Part shown: positions 1-6,498 of the stretch, piece by piece | Numbering within the stretch: position 1 is the stretch's first letter | How the letters are laid out: every line of letters begins with the position of its first letter | Assembly (NCBI GenBank): GCA_026988735.1 | Contig: JALSKR010000249.1 | Span: forward strand, 1 to 8,216 | From: Sulfurimonas sp. | Lineage (GTDB): Bacteria > Campylobacterota > Campylobacteria > Campylobacterales > Sulfurimonadaceae | Direction: 5' to 3' | Length of the DNA stretch: 8,216 bases | The notes under the pieces: generated by a model | Databases searched by the model: none | Seen by the model: only the letters and a program-made list of their open reading frames with translations | What the model was told of the DNA's origin: nothing | Made by a program: the position numbers and the translations under genes

Positions 1-560
1 ATCATATCTATATCGTATTGGGCAAAATATTTTTCAAGTGAATCAAAGCGTTGGATAACCTCAATAAACCCGATGCACTTTTTGTTTTCTACAATAGGAA
101 TAGACGCGATAAGTACCAGTCTTCGTGTGGCTTCATAAGAGAGATGCGGACTCAGTGTTTTTTTCATCTCAACCAAATCAGGACGGTAAGCCCTGACATT
201 GACACCGGCATCACTGTTGTCCCAGCTGCGTGCAAATATAGTTATATCTTTTGTTAAAATCTGAATACGAATTTTTGAACCGCTGAAAGTTTCGAGTGCC
301 TTCATATATGTTTGCAAAATTTCATAGGCTTTTTTTGCATCATTGTTTTTGAGGGCGCGCTGGAGTGTTTCGTTTTGAGAGAGGGCAAAGGCAAAGTTAA
401 AAGCCCGTGCCTTTTCATTGTCGATCTGTTTGTTTAAAATATTGAGCAAAACGGTATGCACTCTATCTGTAAATTCCTGCTTGTTTTGTGCATAGAAGTA
501 GCCTATAAAGATTACCAGCATGAACAGTATTACAGCAAGATATTTCTGATAGAGTTTCAT
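1..560 (-). CDS. Membrane sensor protein with Cache-like extracytoplasmic domain, N-terminal part (C-terminus outside window)
   Basis: The frame opens at ATG 560-558 on the minus strand and stays open for 186 codons to the window edge, so the gene is 3'-truncated. Residues about 7-24 (YLAVILFMLVIFIGYFYA) form one membrane helix after a short positive N-terminus. A helical stretch follows, and then residues 97-172, which resemble the Cache-type sensor fold seen in many Campylobacterota receptors: an ILTKDITIFARSWDNSDAG block (101-119), then Y125-R126-P127, then SIPIVENKKCIGFIEVIQRF (153-172). Such domains usually bind small molecules in the periplasm and signal to a cytoplasmic kinase, GGDEF/EAL or chemotaxis module. 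That output domain lies outside the window, so the class of sensor cannot be told. The ribosome binding site is weak (AAAAAGAAA just before the ATG). The gene lies 76 bp downstream of the DsrE-family gene on the same strand and could be a third operon member or separately expressed. Confidence 0.75.
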   Translation of the reverse strand, partial: MKLYQKYLAVILFMLVIFIGYFYAQNKQEFTDRVHTVLLNILNKQIDNEKARAFNFAFALSQNETLQRALKNNDAKKAYEILQTYMKALETFSGSKIRIQILTKDITIFARSWDNSDAGVNVRAYRPDLVEMKKTLSPHLSYEATRRLVLIASIPIVENKKCIGFIEVIQRFDSLEKYFAQYDIDM

Positions 561-592
561 TTTCTTTTTACTTTAACCATTTTACATTAAGA

Positions 593-622
593 TTATGTAT
601 TATTTTTTATAATAATACATAA
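593..622. repeat. Perfect 12-bp inverted repeat between two minus-strand genes
   Basis: TTATGTATTATT (593-604) and AATAATACATAA (611-622) are exact reverse complements separated by 6 nt. The site lies between the stop of the DsrE-family gene and the start of the Cache-domain gene. The stem has only one G-C pair, and no clear U-run follows it on the minus-strand transcript, so it would be a poor intrinsic terminator. Its position 33-62 nt upstream of the next start codon also fits an operator. Either reading is inference; the symmetry is visible directly. Confidence 0.6.
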
Positions 623-636
623 ATATTGGCTCTAAA

Positions 637-1149
637 TTACTTAATTTTAACGTACGCACATCCCTGTCTTTGTAAATTGACAATTTTGATGATGCCCGCA
701 GGTGTTTTTTTGACATAATCCTGCAGTTGTTCATCTTTGACATGCTTTTTCTTCATAGTATTGCCACAGGCAAAAAAGTTGATGTTGTCACCGCCAAGCT
801 GTTTCAAAGATTTAAAACGGGAAACAGTTCCTGCTCCTGTCGGGCCCCCGTGCTCACAGTAAGGCATTTTTACAAATCCTGTTCCTTTAAAGTCTTTCAT
901 CATATACTGTAGACATGGACCAAGAGCAACAACATTTATCTCATAGGGTATAAGATTTTTGTCAAAATAGCTGGCTGCATTGTTGATAGTATTTAGCATA
1001 AGATGAATACGCTGAATATCAGGAAAGTCACACTGATAGACTATTTTTACGACATCATTTTCTTCATCTGCATCACTGTTTTGCGCATATATATTTGTTC
1101 CGAGTAGCATAAGCAATGCTACTGTTGAGAGTTTTTTGAATAATTTCAT
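637..1149 (-). CDS. Exported DsrE/DsrF-family protein
   Basis: This 170-aa protein has a typical signal peptide: MKLFKK, a hydrophobic core (STVALLMLLG) and probable cleavage after A22 (NIYA/QN). The mature part looks like the DsrE/DsrF-like fold: a first strand KIVYQCDFPD (35-44), helix IQRIHLMLNTINNAASYF (45-62), strand YEINVVALGP (69-78), the FFACGNTMK segment (125-133) with the Cys in the place of the family's reactive cysteine (C128), and a terminal strand IIKIVNLQRQGCAYVKI. Mature cysteines are C40, C79, C98, C128 and C164. Cytoplasmic relatives (DsrE, TusD) carry persulfide sulfur; a periplasmic version could handle thiol or sulfane-sulfur chemistry, but its substrate is unknown. I chose ATG 1149-1147: AAGGA lies 6 nt upstream, whereas the in-frame TTG at 1155 would abut that site. 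The gene follows the porin by 10 nt, and its ribosome binding site overlaps the porin stop, indicating translational coupling. Confidence 0.85.
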   Translation of the reverse strand: MKLFKKLSTVALLMLLGTNIYAQNSDADEENDVVKIVYQCDFPDIQRIHLMLNTINNAASYFDKNLIPYEINVVALGPCLQYMMKDFKGTGFVKMPYCEHGGPTGAGTVSRFKSLKQLGGDNINFFACGNTMKKKHVKDEQLQDYVKKTPAGIIKIVNLQRQGCAYVKIK

Positions 1150-1155
1150 TTTCAA

Positions 1156-1160
1156 TCCTT
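1156..1160 (-). promoter_or_regulatory. Ribosome binding site of the DsrE-family gene, overlapping the porin stop codon
   Basis: On the minus strand AAGGA (1160-1156) starts with the last base of the porin TAA stop (1162-1160) and lies 6 nt before ATG 1149. This spacing decides the start codon against the TTG at 1155 and suggests that ribosomes finishing the porin restart on the second gene. Confidence 0.7.
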
Positions 1161-2545
1161 TAAAAAGCTGCTGTTAGTTGAATAGCAATACGGTTCCCCA
1201 TGTTGTCTAAAACTTTTTGTGCGTTTGCATTACCCGGAGCTTTGGCATCCCGTATCATATAGTTAAAGTCAATACGTGTAGCTCCTTTAAATCTGTATGA
1301 GGCGCCGAGTGTCAATGTTTTAAAATCACGTTCGCCTTTGGTGTCATTTGTAAGACGGTTTAAGTAGTCATATCTTCCAAATACTTCAAATTTTCTCTTT
1401 ACAATTTCATATTGAAGGTTTACATATCCGCCGTCAGCTTTGTTTTCATTGCCTACAGCGAATTGAAACTGCCAGTCTTCAGTTGCTGGATCAGTATCCG
1501 TATCTTTTGCACCGGTATAAATCATCCCTGAGGCTCTCATATATTCACCTTCTACTCTTATGCCGTCTTTATGGTAGGTAAATCCTAAACCGTATCGTTT
1601 TCTATCTGCATCAACTTGTGTTGTTGTTGTACCGTTGTTTGACAAAAGTTTTCTTTTTCCGCTTTGTCCCCAGATAAACATTTTGAGTGAATTGGTATAG
1701 TACCCCTTGCCCGGATTTGCAAAAATTTTCTCAAATGCAAGATAGCCGTAATGGGTTGCCTGATCATTGGAACTACTCATACTGACACCGTTTCCATTCC
1801 CGTACATGTAAGCGTAAGAGATATTCCATGAGCCGACAAGTGGCAAGGTGTCAAAAATCTGCACACCTGTATCTCTAAAAGCACCGATAGGTCTGTTGAT
1901 TTCCGTACTTGTGTAGTGAACAGTCTGTGCACCACCTGCTGCTGCACCGGTTTGTGCCGCTCCTACTTTTGTTACCTGTCGTTCTAAAAGCTGTTGGAAT
2001 GTCATAGAAGTAAACTCGATGTAAGGAGATACAAAAACAGCCTGCAAGCCCTCTTCACTGCCTGGATATTTAAACATACCGGCTCTGACTTTCGCCCCTT
2101 TTATGTGCTTGAGTGTCACAGAAGCATCTGTAAAGTATGTGCCGACGTTTCTATGTCCTGCTAAATTGTTGATACCGTTGTTTCCAAATTCTGTCATAAA
2201 AAAGTAGTTGACAAGATTATCATTGTCAGCCATCCCTCTCATCGCCAAACGTGCGCGAAAAAGGCTCATTCCGGATTGTGAATCTAAATCTGGATTTAAA
2301 AGAGAAAAAGGTGTTTTATTCTTACCATCAGGGGCAATAAAAACTTTTCCCTCGTCTTTTTTGTAATTCGCCTGAATAAATCCCCAGACTTTCGGTTTAT
2401 GACTGCGGTAAGGTACAATGACACCCTTTGGTGCAAAAAACTCAGGCTGGTACCCTTGTAGTTTAAGCCAGTCAGCGGCTTGTGTTTGTGAAGTTGCAAC
2501 AAGTGCAGCTAACCCAAAAAGCTTTATTTTTAAAGTTGTTTTCAT
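1160..2545 (-). CDS. Outer-membrane beta-barrel porin, OprO/OprP (phosphate-selective porin)-like
   Basis: This 461-aa protein begins with a signal peptide (MKTTLKIKLFGLAALVATSQTQA, cut before A24). Alternating hydrophobic/polar strands follow, and it ends in IAIQLTAAF, a C-terminal phenylalanine strand of the type recognised by the BAM complex. Early segments such as FRARLAMRGMADNDNLVNYF (96-115) and the strand with KVRAGMFKYPGSEEGLQ (152-168) resemble the OprO/OprP-like porin family common in Campylobacterota. Most annotated members have unproven selectivity, so phosphate specificity should not be assumed. Residues about 192-209 form an Ala/Gly-rich stretch that probably sits in a surface or constriction loop. 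The start is well supported: AGGAGG (2556-2551) lies 5 nt before ATG 2545-2543. The gene is first in a minus-strand unit with the exported DsrE-family protein, which suggests a shared envelope function. It is transcribed divergently from the PAS/chemoreceptor genes. Confidence 0.85.
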   Translation of the reverse strand: MKTTLKIKLFGLAALVATSQTQAADWLKLQGYQPEFFAPKGVIVPYRSHKPKVWGFIQANYKKDEGKVFIAPDGKNKTPFSLLNPDLDSQSGMSLFRARLAMRGMADNDNLVNYFFMTEFGNNGINNLAGHRNVGTYFTDASVTLKHIKGAKVRAGMFKYPGSEEGLQAVFVSPYIEFTSMTFQQLLERQVTKVGAAQTGAAAGGAQTVHYTSTEINRPIGAFRDTGVQIFDTLPLVGSWNISYAYMYGNGNGVSMSSSNDQATHYGYLAFEKIFANPGKGYYTNSLKMFIWGQSGKRKLLSNNGTTTTQVDADRKRYGLGFTYHKDGIRVEGEYMRASGMIYTGAKDTDTDPATEDWQFQFAVGNENKADGGYVNLQYEIVKRKFEVFGRYDYLNRLTNDTKGERDFKTLTLGASYRFKGATRIDFNYMIRDAKAPGNANAQKVLDNMGNRIAIQLTAAF

Positions 2546-2571
2546 ATTTTCCTCCTATGAAAGATTTTGGT

Positions 2572-2618
2572 AGTGTAAGCTAAGAGTGAAAAGAAAGTGT
2601 AAAAAGAGTGATATAGTG
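2572..2618 (-). repeat. Five phased CACT motifs in the porin leader
   Basis: Read on the minus strand, CACT occurs at 2618-2615, 2610-2607, 2599-2596, 2588-2585 and 2575-2572, that is at steps of 8, 11, 11 and 13 nt, mostly with T-rich filler. The array ends 15 nt before the AGGAGG of the porin gene. The near-helical spacing could present one face of the DNA to a regulator, or the unstructured pyrimidine-rich RNA could be a protein or sRNA target. The pattern is visible; any function is inference, and a simple AT-rich leader could produce it by chance. Confidence 0.4.
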
Positions 2619-2663
2619 GAAGTTGAAAGTTTCTGGTGCTTTTAACTAAAATTAAAGTTTTTA

Positions 2664-2695
2664 AAAAGTATTATATATAACTTTTAAAATATAAT
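2664..2695. promoter_or_regulatory. Divergent promoter region between the porin and PAS/chemoreceptor genes
   Basis: A perfect 10-bp palindrome TTATATATAA (2671-2680) lies inside flanking arms AAAAGT (2664-2669) and ACTTTT (2680-2685). On the minus strand it contains a consensus TATAAT (2675-2670), which would start the porin transcript near 2663 and give a leader of about 118 nt. On the plus strand TATATA (2672-2677) could serve the PAS gene with a start near 2684. Another TATAAT (2690-2695) is almost on top of the AAGG ribosome binding site and is less likely to be used. No convincing -35 box is seen on either strand, as is usual for Campylobacterota. The exact start points are inference. 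Confidence 0.45.
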
Positions 2696-2707
2696 TAAGG
2701 ATTTTGA

Positions 2708-3109
2708 ATGGCTGAAATACATTTGGATACCAAAGCCTTTTTGGTTTCAGAAACAGATACAAAAGGGATTATCCGCTTTGCCAATGACGAATTTTGTCAT
2801 TATGCCGGATACACTGTAGAAGAACTCATAGGAAAACCGCACAACATTGTCCGGCATCCTGATATGCCCAAAGCGGCATTTGCAGATTTGTGGCAAACGA
2901 TAAAAAGCGGCAAAAGATGGCGGGGATTTGTAAAAAACAGGGCAAAAAACGGTGACTACTACTGGGTCTTTGCTACAGTCTATCCTTTTACCTCCTGTGA
3001 CGGCGAACCTGGTTTTATCTCATGCAGAAGAACAGTTTCAGATATGGAAAAAGAGAAATATGAAAAACTTTACAAAGAGATGAGAGCAAAGGAGTGCCAC
3101 AATGGTTGA
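2708..3109 (+). CDS. Stand-alone Aer/CetB-like PAS domain protein (probable FAD-binding redox sensor)
   Basis: The 133-aa product is almost entirely one PAS domain. Residues 21-110 closely follow the N-terminal FAD-PAS of E. coli Aer: [20 protein letters not shown] (25-44), [17 protein letters not shown] (46-62), W71-R-G-F-VKNR (75-78) and NGDYYWV (81-87). R49, H50, D52 and W71 match positions linked to FAD binding in Aer (R57, H58, D60, W70). No membrane helix, HAMP or signalling domain is present; a short charged helix (112-130) ends the protein. It should therefore signal through a partner, as Campylobacter jejuni CetB does through CetA. That partner is almost certainly the next gene, whose ATG lies 8 nt inside this one. 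AAGG at 2697-2700 precedes the ATG by 7 nt. FAD binding is inferred from motif match; the PAS call itself is firm. The symbol cetB is not assigned because the partner differs from CetA. Confidence 0.88.
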   Translation: MAEIHLDTKAFLVSETDTKGIIRFANDEFCHYAGYTVEELIGKPHNIVRHPDMPKAAFADLWQTIKSGKRWRGFVKNRAKNGDYYWVFATVYPFTSCDGEPGFISCRRTVSDMEKEKYEKLYKEMRAKECHNG

Positions 3110-5945
3110 TTTTTTAACAAGGATTTCAGTTAGAAACAAGATGCTGCTTAATGTGGCAGTACCACTGACGGTTATAATAATAATAGCAATAAGTGCCATA
3201 TCCGATCACTTACAAAACAGTCAAAAGTATGAAACATACAGTGTTATTGTTGATTTGGACCAAAAAATTTCAAAAGTAGTGCATGAAACACAAAAAGAGC
3301 GTGGAGTTACTGCCGGATTTTTAGGCTCAAAAGGAAAGAAATTTGCACAAAAGCTGCCATTGCAAAGAAGAGATACAGATAAACAGATAAAAGAGTTGCA
3401 GGCATACTTGAAAGACGGTAATGTTGAAGCCCTGCTCGACCAAGAGGTAAAAGAGTATCTTGAAAAAGCGTTGGCAGACCTTTCTAAAATACAAAATATA
3501 CGTTCGCAGATTTCCGCACAAAATATAGCAGCCAAAGATGCCATTTCCTACTATACGCAAATGAATACAAAATTTTTAAATTTTATAGCAAAGGCTTCTT
3601 TGCAGGCGGCAGATGCGCAGTTAAGTGCGCAGACGTTGGCATATTATAATTTTTTACAGTCAAAAGAGAGAGCAGGCATAGAGCGTGCCGTGGGAAGTGC
3701 TACATTTGCAAATGACAAGTTTATAAAAGGGGCCAAAACAAAACTTGCGGGATTGATATCAGAACAAAAGTCATTTTTGGGCAGTTTTGAAACACTTGCT
3801 TCGCAAGAGGATATTGCCTATGAAAGGCAAATACTGCAGGGCAAGGTTGTTGATGAAGTAAAAAGAATGGAAAATATTTTACTCAACGCCAAGGAGATAG
3901 GTGGGTTTGGCATAGATGCAACCTACTGGTTTGATACGATTACAAAGAAGATAAACAGACTCAAAAAGGTGCAGGAGAAGATAGAAACAGGACTGCACTC
4001 GAGTGATAAAAGAAGTAATGAACTTTTTACCCTTGCCATAGATATTGCAAATTTTGTACATGAAACACAAAAAGAGCGAGGGGCTACAGCAGGGTATATA
4101 GGTTCTCAAGGCAAAAAATTTGTTGCCAAACTTCCGGCACAAAGAGTGTTGAGTGATAAAAAACTGGCAATACTCAAGCAGGATATTAACAGTTTTCATT
4201 TTAAAAATTATTCAAAAAAATTACAAAATAGAGTAAATCTGTTCCTTAAAAAGATTAAAAAATTACAGGGGATAAGAAAACGCGTAACAGCATTAAACAT
4301 TGATGCAAAAAGTGCAATTGGATACTATACTGCTACAAATGCTTCTCTTCTTGACACTATTGCCTACATGACACATCTGGCTAGAGATATAAAAAGCGGA
4401 AGAAAGCTTATTGCCTATTACAGTTTTTTAATGGCAAAAGAGCGGGCGGGAATAGAGAGGGCAGTGCTCTCAAATGCTTTTGCAAGAAATAAATTTTTGC
4501 CGGGAATGAAAGACAAATTTGTAAAACTCTTGACAGAACAGGAGAGCTTTTTACGGGTTTTTCAATCTGTTGCACCGGCATATCTTGTTTCGTACTACAC
4601 ACAACAGATGAATACAAAAGCGGTACAAGAGGTTGATCGAATGCGAAAAATTGCTCTTGAAGCCAATACTATAGGCGGATTTGGTGTGGATGCTTCTTAC
4701 TGGTTTGATACGATTACGCAAAAAATCAACCTGCTCAAAAAAGTGGATGACCATTTGAGCCAAAATCTCAGTCAATTGGCACATGAAAAATATGACAATG
4801 AAAGAGAAGCTCTGTACATGTATCTGTTTGTGATGCTTTTTATTGTGCTTTTTACTGCTGTTCTTTCCTGGCTTATCAGTAAAAATATTACAAATTCTGT
4901 TGCAAAAATAAGCAGTGGGATGGAGCAGTTTTTAGAATTTTTAAATAGAAAACATAATGTTATTGAAAAAATAGATCTTCAAGGTGATGATGAGCTTGCT
5001 CGTGTGGCAAAAATGGTAAATGAGCAGACAGATACGATAAATGAGGGTATAGAAAATGATATGTTATGTGTGGGTGAATCCATTTTGACACTCAATAAAG
5101 TACAGCAGGGTTCTTTTAAATGTAGAGTGAATTCAGAAGCGACTAACTCTCAAATCCAAACTTTGGCAAATACAATCAATAAAATGCTTGATACACAAGA
5201 AAAAGTTATGGATAATATGCTTGAAGGTCTTGAAAAGTATGCAAATTATAATTACCTTGATAAGATTGTTCTTGATGATAAAATTGGTGGAGAGACAAAA
5301 GCGGTTGTAGATAGAGTAAATAACTTAGGCGATGCTATAACGAAACTTTTGAATGATTCTTACAATACTGCAAATGCACTGCTTGAGAGAGCAGATGTAC
5401 TGGAATCAAAGATGAAAGAGTTAAATGAGTCGACTACTTCACAGGCAAAAGAGTTGAGTGTGACAACGCAGGCGGTCAATACAATAGCACAAACCATAGA
5501 AGAGACATCACAAAAAGCAAATGAAGTGGTAAGTCAATCACAGGATATTAAAAATGTTATGCAGGTTATCAGTGATATAGCAGATCAGACAAATCTCTTG
5601 GCACTCAATGCAGCCATAGAAGCAGCGCGTGCTGGTGAACATGGTCGCGGGTTTGCCGTTGTCGCCGATGAAGTGAGAAAACTTGCAGAAGGAACACAAA
5701 AATCATTGGCTGAAATTAATACAACGGTGAGTATATTGACACAGTCTATCACCGATGTTGAAGCAAATATCTCTGAACAGAGTGAGAGTGCAAATTCTAT
5801 TAACAAGGCGGTGGATGAAGTGAATTCTATGACAAACCTTAACGCACAAACTGCCGCGGAAGTGAATGAAGTGGCACAAGATGTTAAAGAGATGTCTCTT
5901 AAAGCATTGAGTGAAATAGAAAAAAATAAATTTAATAAAGTGTAA
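3102..5945 (+). CDS. Methyl-accepting chemotaxis protein with two tandem periplasmic NIT domains
   Basis: This is a 947-aa transducer. A first membrane helix (about 15-34) and a second (about 571-592) enclose a large periplasmic region made of two copies of a roughly 258-residue unit. Each copy has the NIT-domain signatures [11 protein letters not shown] (61-72; 320-331) and [10 protein letters not shown] (188-197; 446-455), plus IGGFG-DA-YWFDTIT (266-281; 524-539). NIT domains are associated with nitrate/nitrite sensing, though the ligand here is unproven. After helix 2 come a HAMP segment (593-645) and HAMP-like repeats (about 650-745) of the style seen in Campylobacterota receptors. The MCP coiled coil follows, with its conserved tip ([20 protein letters not shown], 831-850) that contacts CheA/CheW. 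The C-terminus has no CheR/CheB pentapeptide tether. AAAGGAG (3088-3094) supports the start, which overlaps the PAS gene by 8 nt. It probably drives taxis with that PAS protein as a cytoplasmic partner. Confidence 0.92.
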   Translation: MVDFLTRISVRNKMLLNVAVPLTVIIIIAISAISDHLQNSQKYETYSVIVDLDQKISKVVHETQKERGVTAGFLGSKGKKFAQKLPLQRRDTDKQIKELQAYLKDGNVEALLDQEVKEYLEKALADLSKIQNIRSQISAQNIAAKDAISYYTQMNTKFLNFIAKASLQAADAQLSAQTLAYYNFLQSKERAGIERAVGSATFANDKFIKGAKTKLAGLISEQKSFLGSFETLASQEDIAYERQILQGKVVDEVKRMENILLNAKEIGGFGIDATYWFDTITKKINRLKKVQEKIETGLHSSDKRSNELFTLAIDIANFVHETQKERGATAGYIGSQGKKFVAKLPAQRVLSDKKLAILKQDINSFHFKNYSKKLQNRVNLFLKKIKKLQGIRKRVTALNIDAKSAIGYYTATNASLLDTIAYMTHLARDIKSGRKLIAYYSFLMAKERAGIERAVLSNAFARNKFLPGMKDKFVKLLTEQESFLRVFQSVAPAYLVSYYTQQMNTKAVQEVDRMRKIALEANTIGGFGVDASYWFDTITQKINLLKKVDDHLSQNLSQLAHEKYDNEREALYMYLFVMLFIVLFTAVLSWLISKNITNSVAKISSGMEQFLEFLNRKHNVIEKIDLQGDDELARVAKMVNEQTDTINEGIENDMLCVGESILTLNKVQQGSFKCRVNSEATNSQIQTLANTINKMLDTQEKVMDNMLEGLEKYANYNYLDKIVLDDKIGGETKAVVDRVNNLGDAITKLLNDSYNTANALLERADVLESKMKELNESTTSQAKELSVTTQAVNTIAQTIEETSQKANEVVSQSQDIKNVMQVISDIADQTNLLALNAAIEAARAGEHGRGFAVVADEVRKLAEGTQKSLAEINTTVSILTQSITDVEANISEQSESANSINKAVDEVNSMTNLNAQTAAEVNEVAQDVKEMSLKALSEIEKNKFNKV
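3234..4754 (+). repeat. Internal tandem duplication encoding two NIT domains
   Basis: Residues about 45-293 and 304-551 of the chemoreceptor are homologous copies at an offset of 258-259 residues. The similarity is visible at DNA level: a 20-bp block beginning CATGAAACAC is identical at 3282-3301 and 4059-4078 (offset 777), and another beginning TACTGGTTTG is identical at 3924-3943 and 4698-4717 (offset 774). Outside these blocks the copies have clearly diverged, for example around residues 100-135 versus 357-395. The copies start and end at domain boundaries, so this is domain duplication rather than a random repeat. Confidence 0.88.
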
Positions 5946-5950
5946 AGTTT

Positions 5951-5959
5951 TGCTATAAT
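5951..5959 (+). promoter_or_regulatory. Extended -10 promoter of the greA-argC-phosphoesterase cluster
   Basis: TGCTATAAT (5951-5959) is a perfect -10 hexamer with the upstream TG of extended -10 promoters. It begins 6 nt after the chemoreceptor stop codon and 37 nt before the greA ATG, giving a predicted start near 5966 and a leader of about 30 nt. A weak TTTAAT (5931-5936) at 17-bp spacing lies inside the end of the receptor gene. No terminator hairpin separates the two genes, so some read-through is possible. Confidence 0.7.
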
Positions 5960-5995
5960 CATACAACTAAAAAAATTTAATACAGAGAATAGATT

Positions 5996-6496
5996 ATGCA
6001 AAACAATGTAGAACCAATGACACTTTTTGGCTATGAAAAATTACAGGCTGAAGTAAAAGATTTAAAAGAGGTAAAACGACCTGGTGTGGTAAAAGCGATT
6101 GAAGAAGCGCTTGAACATGGAGACTTAAAAGAAAATGCCGAATACCATGCGGCAAAAGAGCAGCAAAAAAATATAGACAATCGCCTTGCAGAACTGCAGG
6201 AGATTTTGGGAAATGCACAGATTGTTGATCCAAGAGAGTTACAACACTCCAAGGTAAGTTTTGGCTCAACAGTTGTTATGACAAATATGGATACAGATGA
6301 AGAGGTAACATACACGATAGTGGGCGGATGTGAGAGTAATCCTGATATTGGGCTGATCTCTTTTAACTCTCCTTTGGCAAAACAGCTTCTTGGCAAAGAA
6401 GAGGGGGATGAGGTAAAAGTGCGTCTTCCGGGTGGCGAAAAAGAGTTTGAGATAGATGAAGTCAAATACCAAGACATTGTTTTTGAGTGTAAGTAG
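5996..6496 (+). CDS. greA: Transcription elongation factor GreA
   Basis: GreA binds the secondary channel of RNA polymerase and stimulates cleavage of backtracked transcripts. The 166-aa product aligns over its full length with the usual 155-165-aa family. It has an N-terminal coiled coil (about 10-75) whose tip carries HGDLKENAEYHAAKEQQ (41-57). Acidic residues D43 and E46 correspond to the catalytic D41 and E44 of E. coli GreA. A C-terminal FKBP-like domain follows, with the signatures FNSPLAKQLLGKEEGDEV (123-140) and PGGEKEFEI (145-153). The family-typical start MQ...PMTL is kept, so ATG 5996 is the likely start, with AGAGA (5984-5988) 7 nt upstream. It has its own promoter directly before it and is followed by argC after only 2 nt, so it appears to be the first gene of a three-gene transcript. 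Nothing is missing or unusual. Confidence 0.97.
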   Translation: MQNNVEPMTLFGYEKLQAEVKDLKEVKRPGVVKAIEEALEHGDLKENAEYHAAKEQQKNIDNRLAELQEILGNAQIVDPRELQHSKVSFGSTVVMTNMDTDEEVTYTIVGGCESNPDIGLISFNSPLAKQLLGKEEGDEVKVRLPGGEKEFEIDEVKYQDIVFECK

Positions 6497-6498
6497 TA

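Noticed and set aside
51..257. Plus-strand open frame of 68 codons at the left edge
   Set aside because: It is antisense to the well-supported Cache-domain sensor gene and has no recognisable features of its own.
1150..1155. TTG at 1155 as the start of the DsrE-family gene
   Set aside because: It would directly abut the AAGGA ribosome binding site with no spacer; ATG 1149 has a normal 6-nt spacing and gives a standard signal peptide.
5946..5995. Terminator between the chemoreceptor and greA
   Set aside because: No stem-loop with a T-run is present in this 50-bp gap; the space is taken up by the greA promoter.
5585..6001. Open frame of 138 codons on the minus strand opposite the MCP signalling domain
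   Set aside because: It mirrors the most conserved part of the chemoreceptor; its Ser/Ala-rich translation is what an antisense reading of that segment gives.
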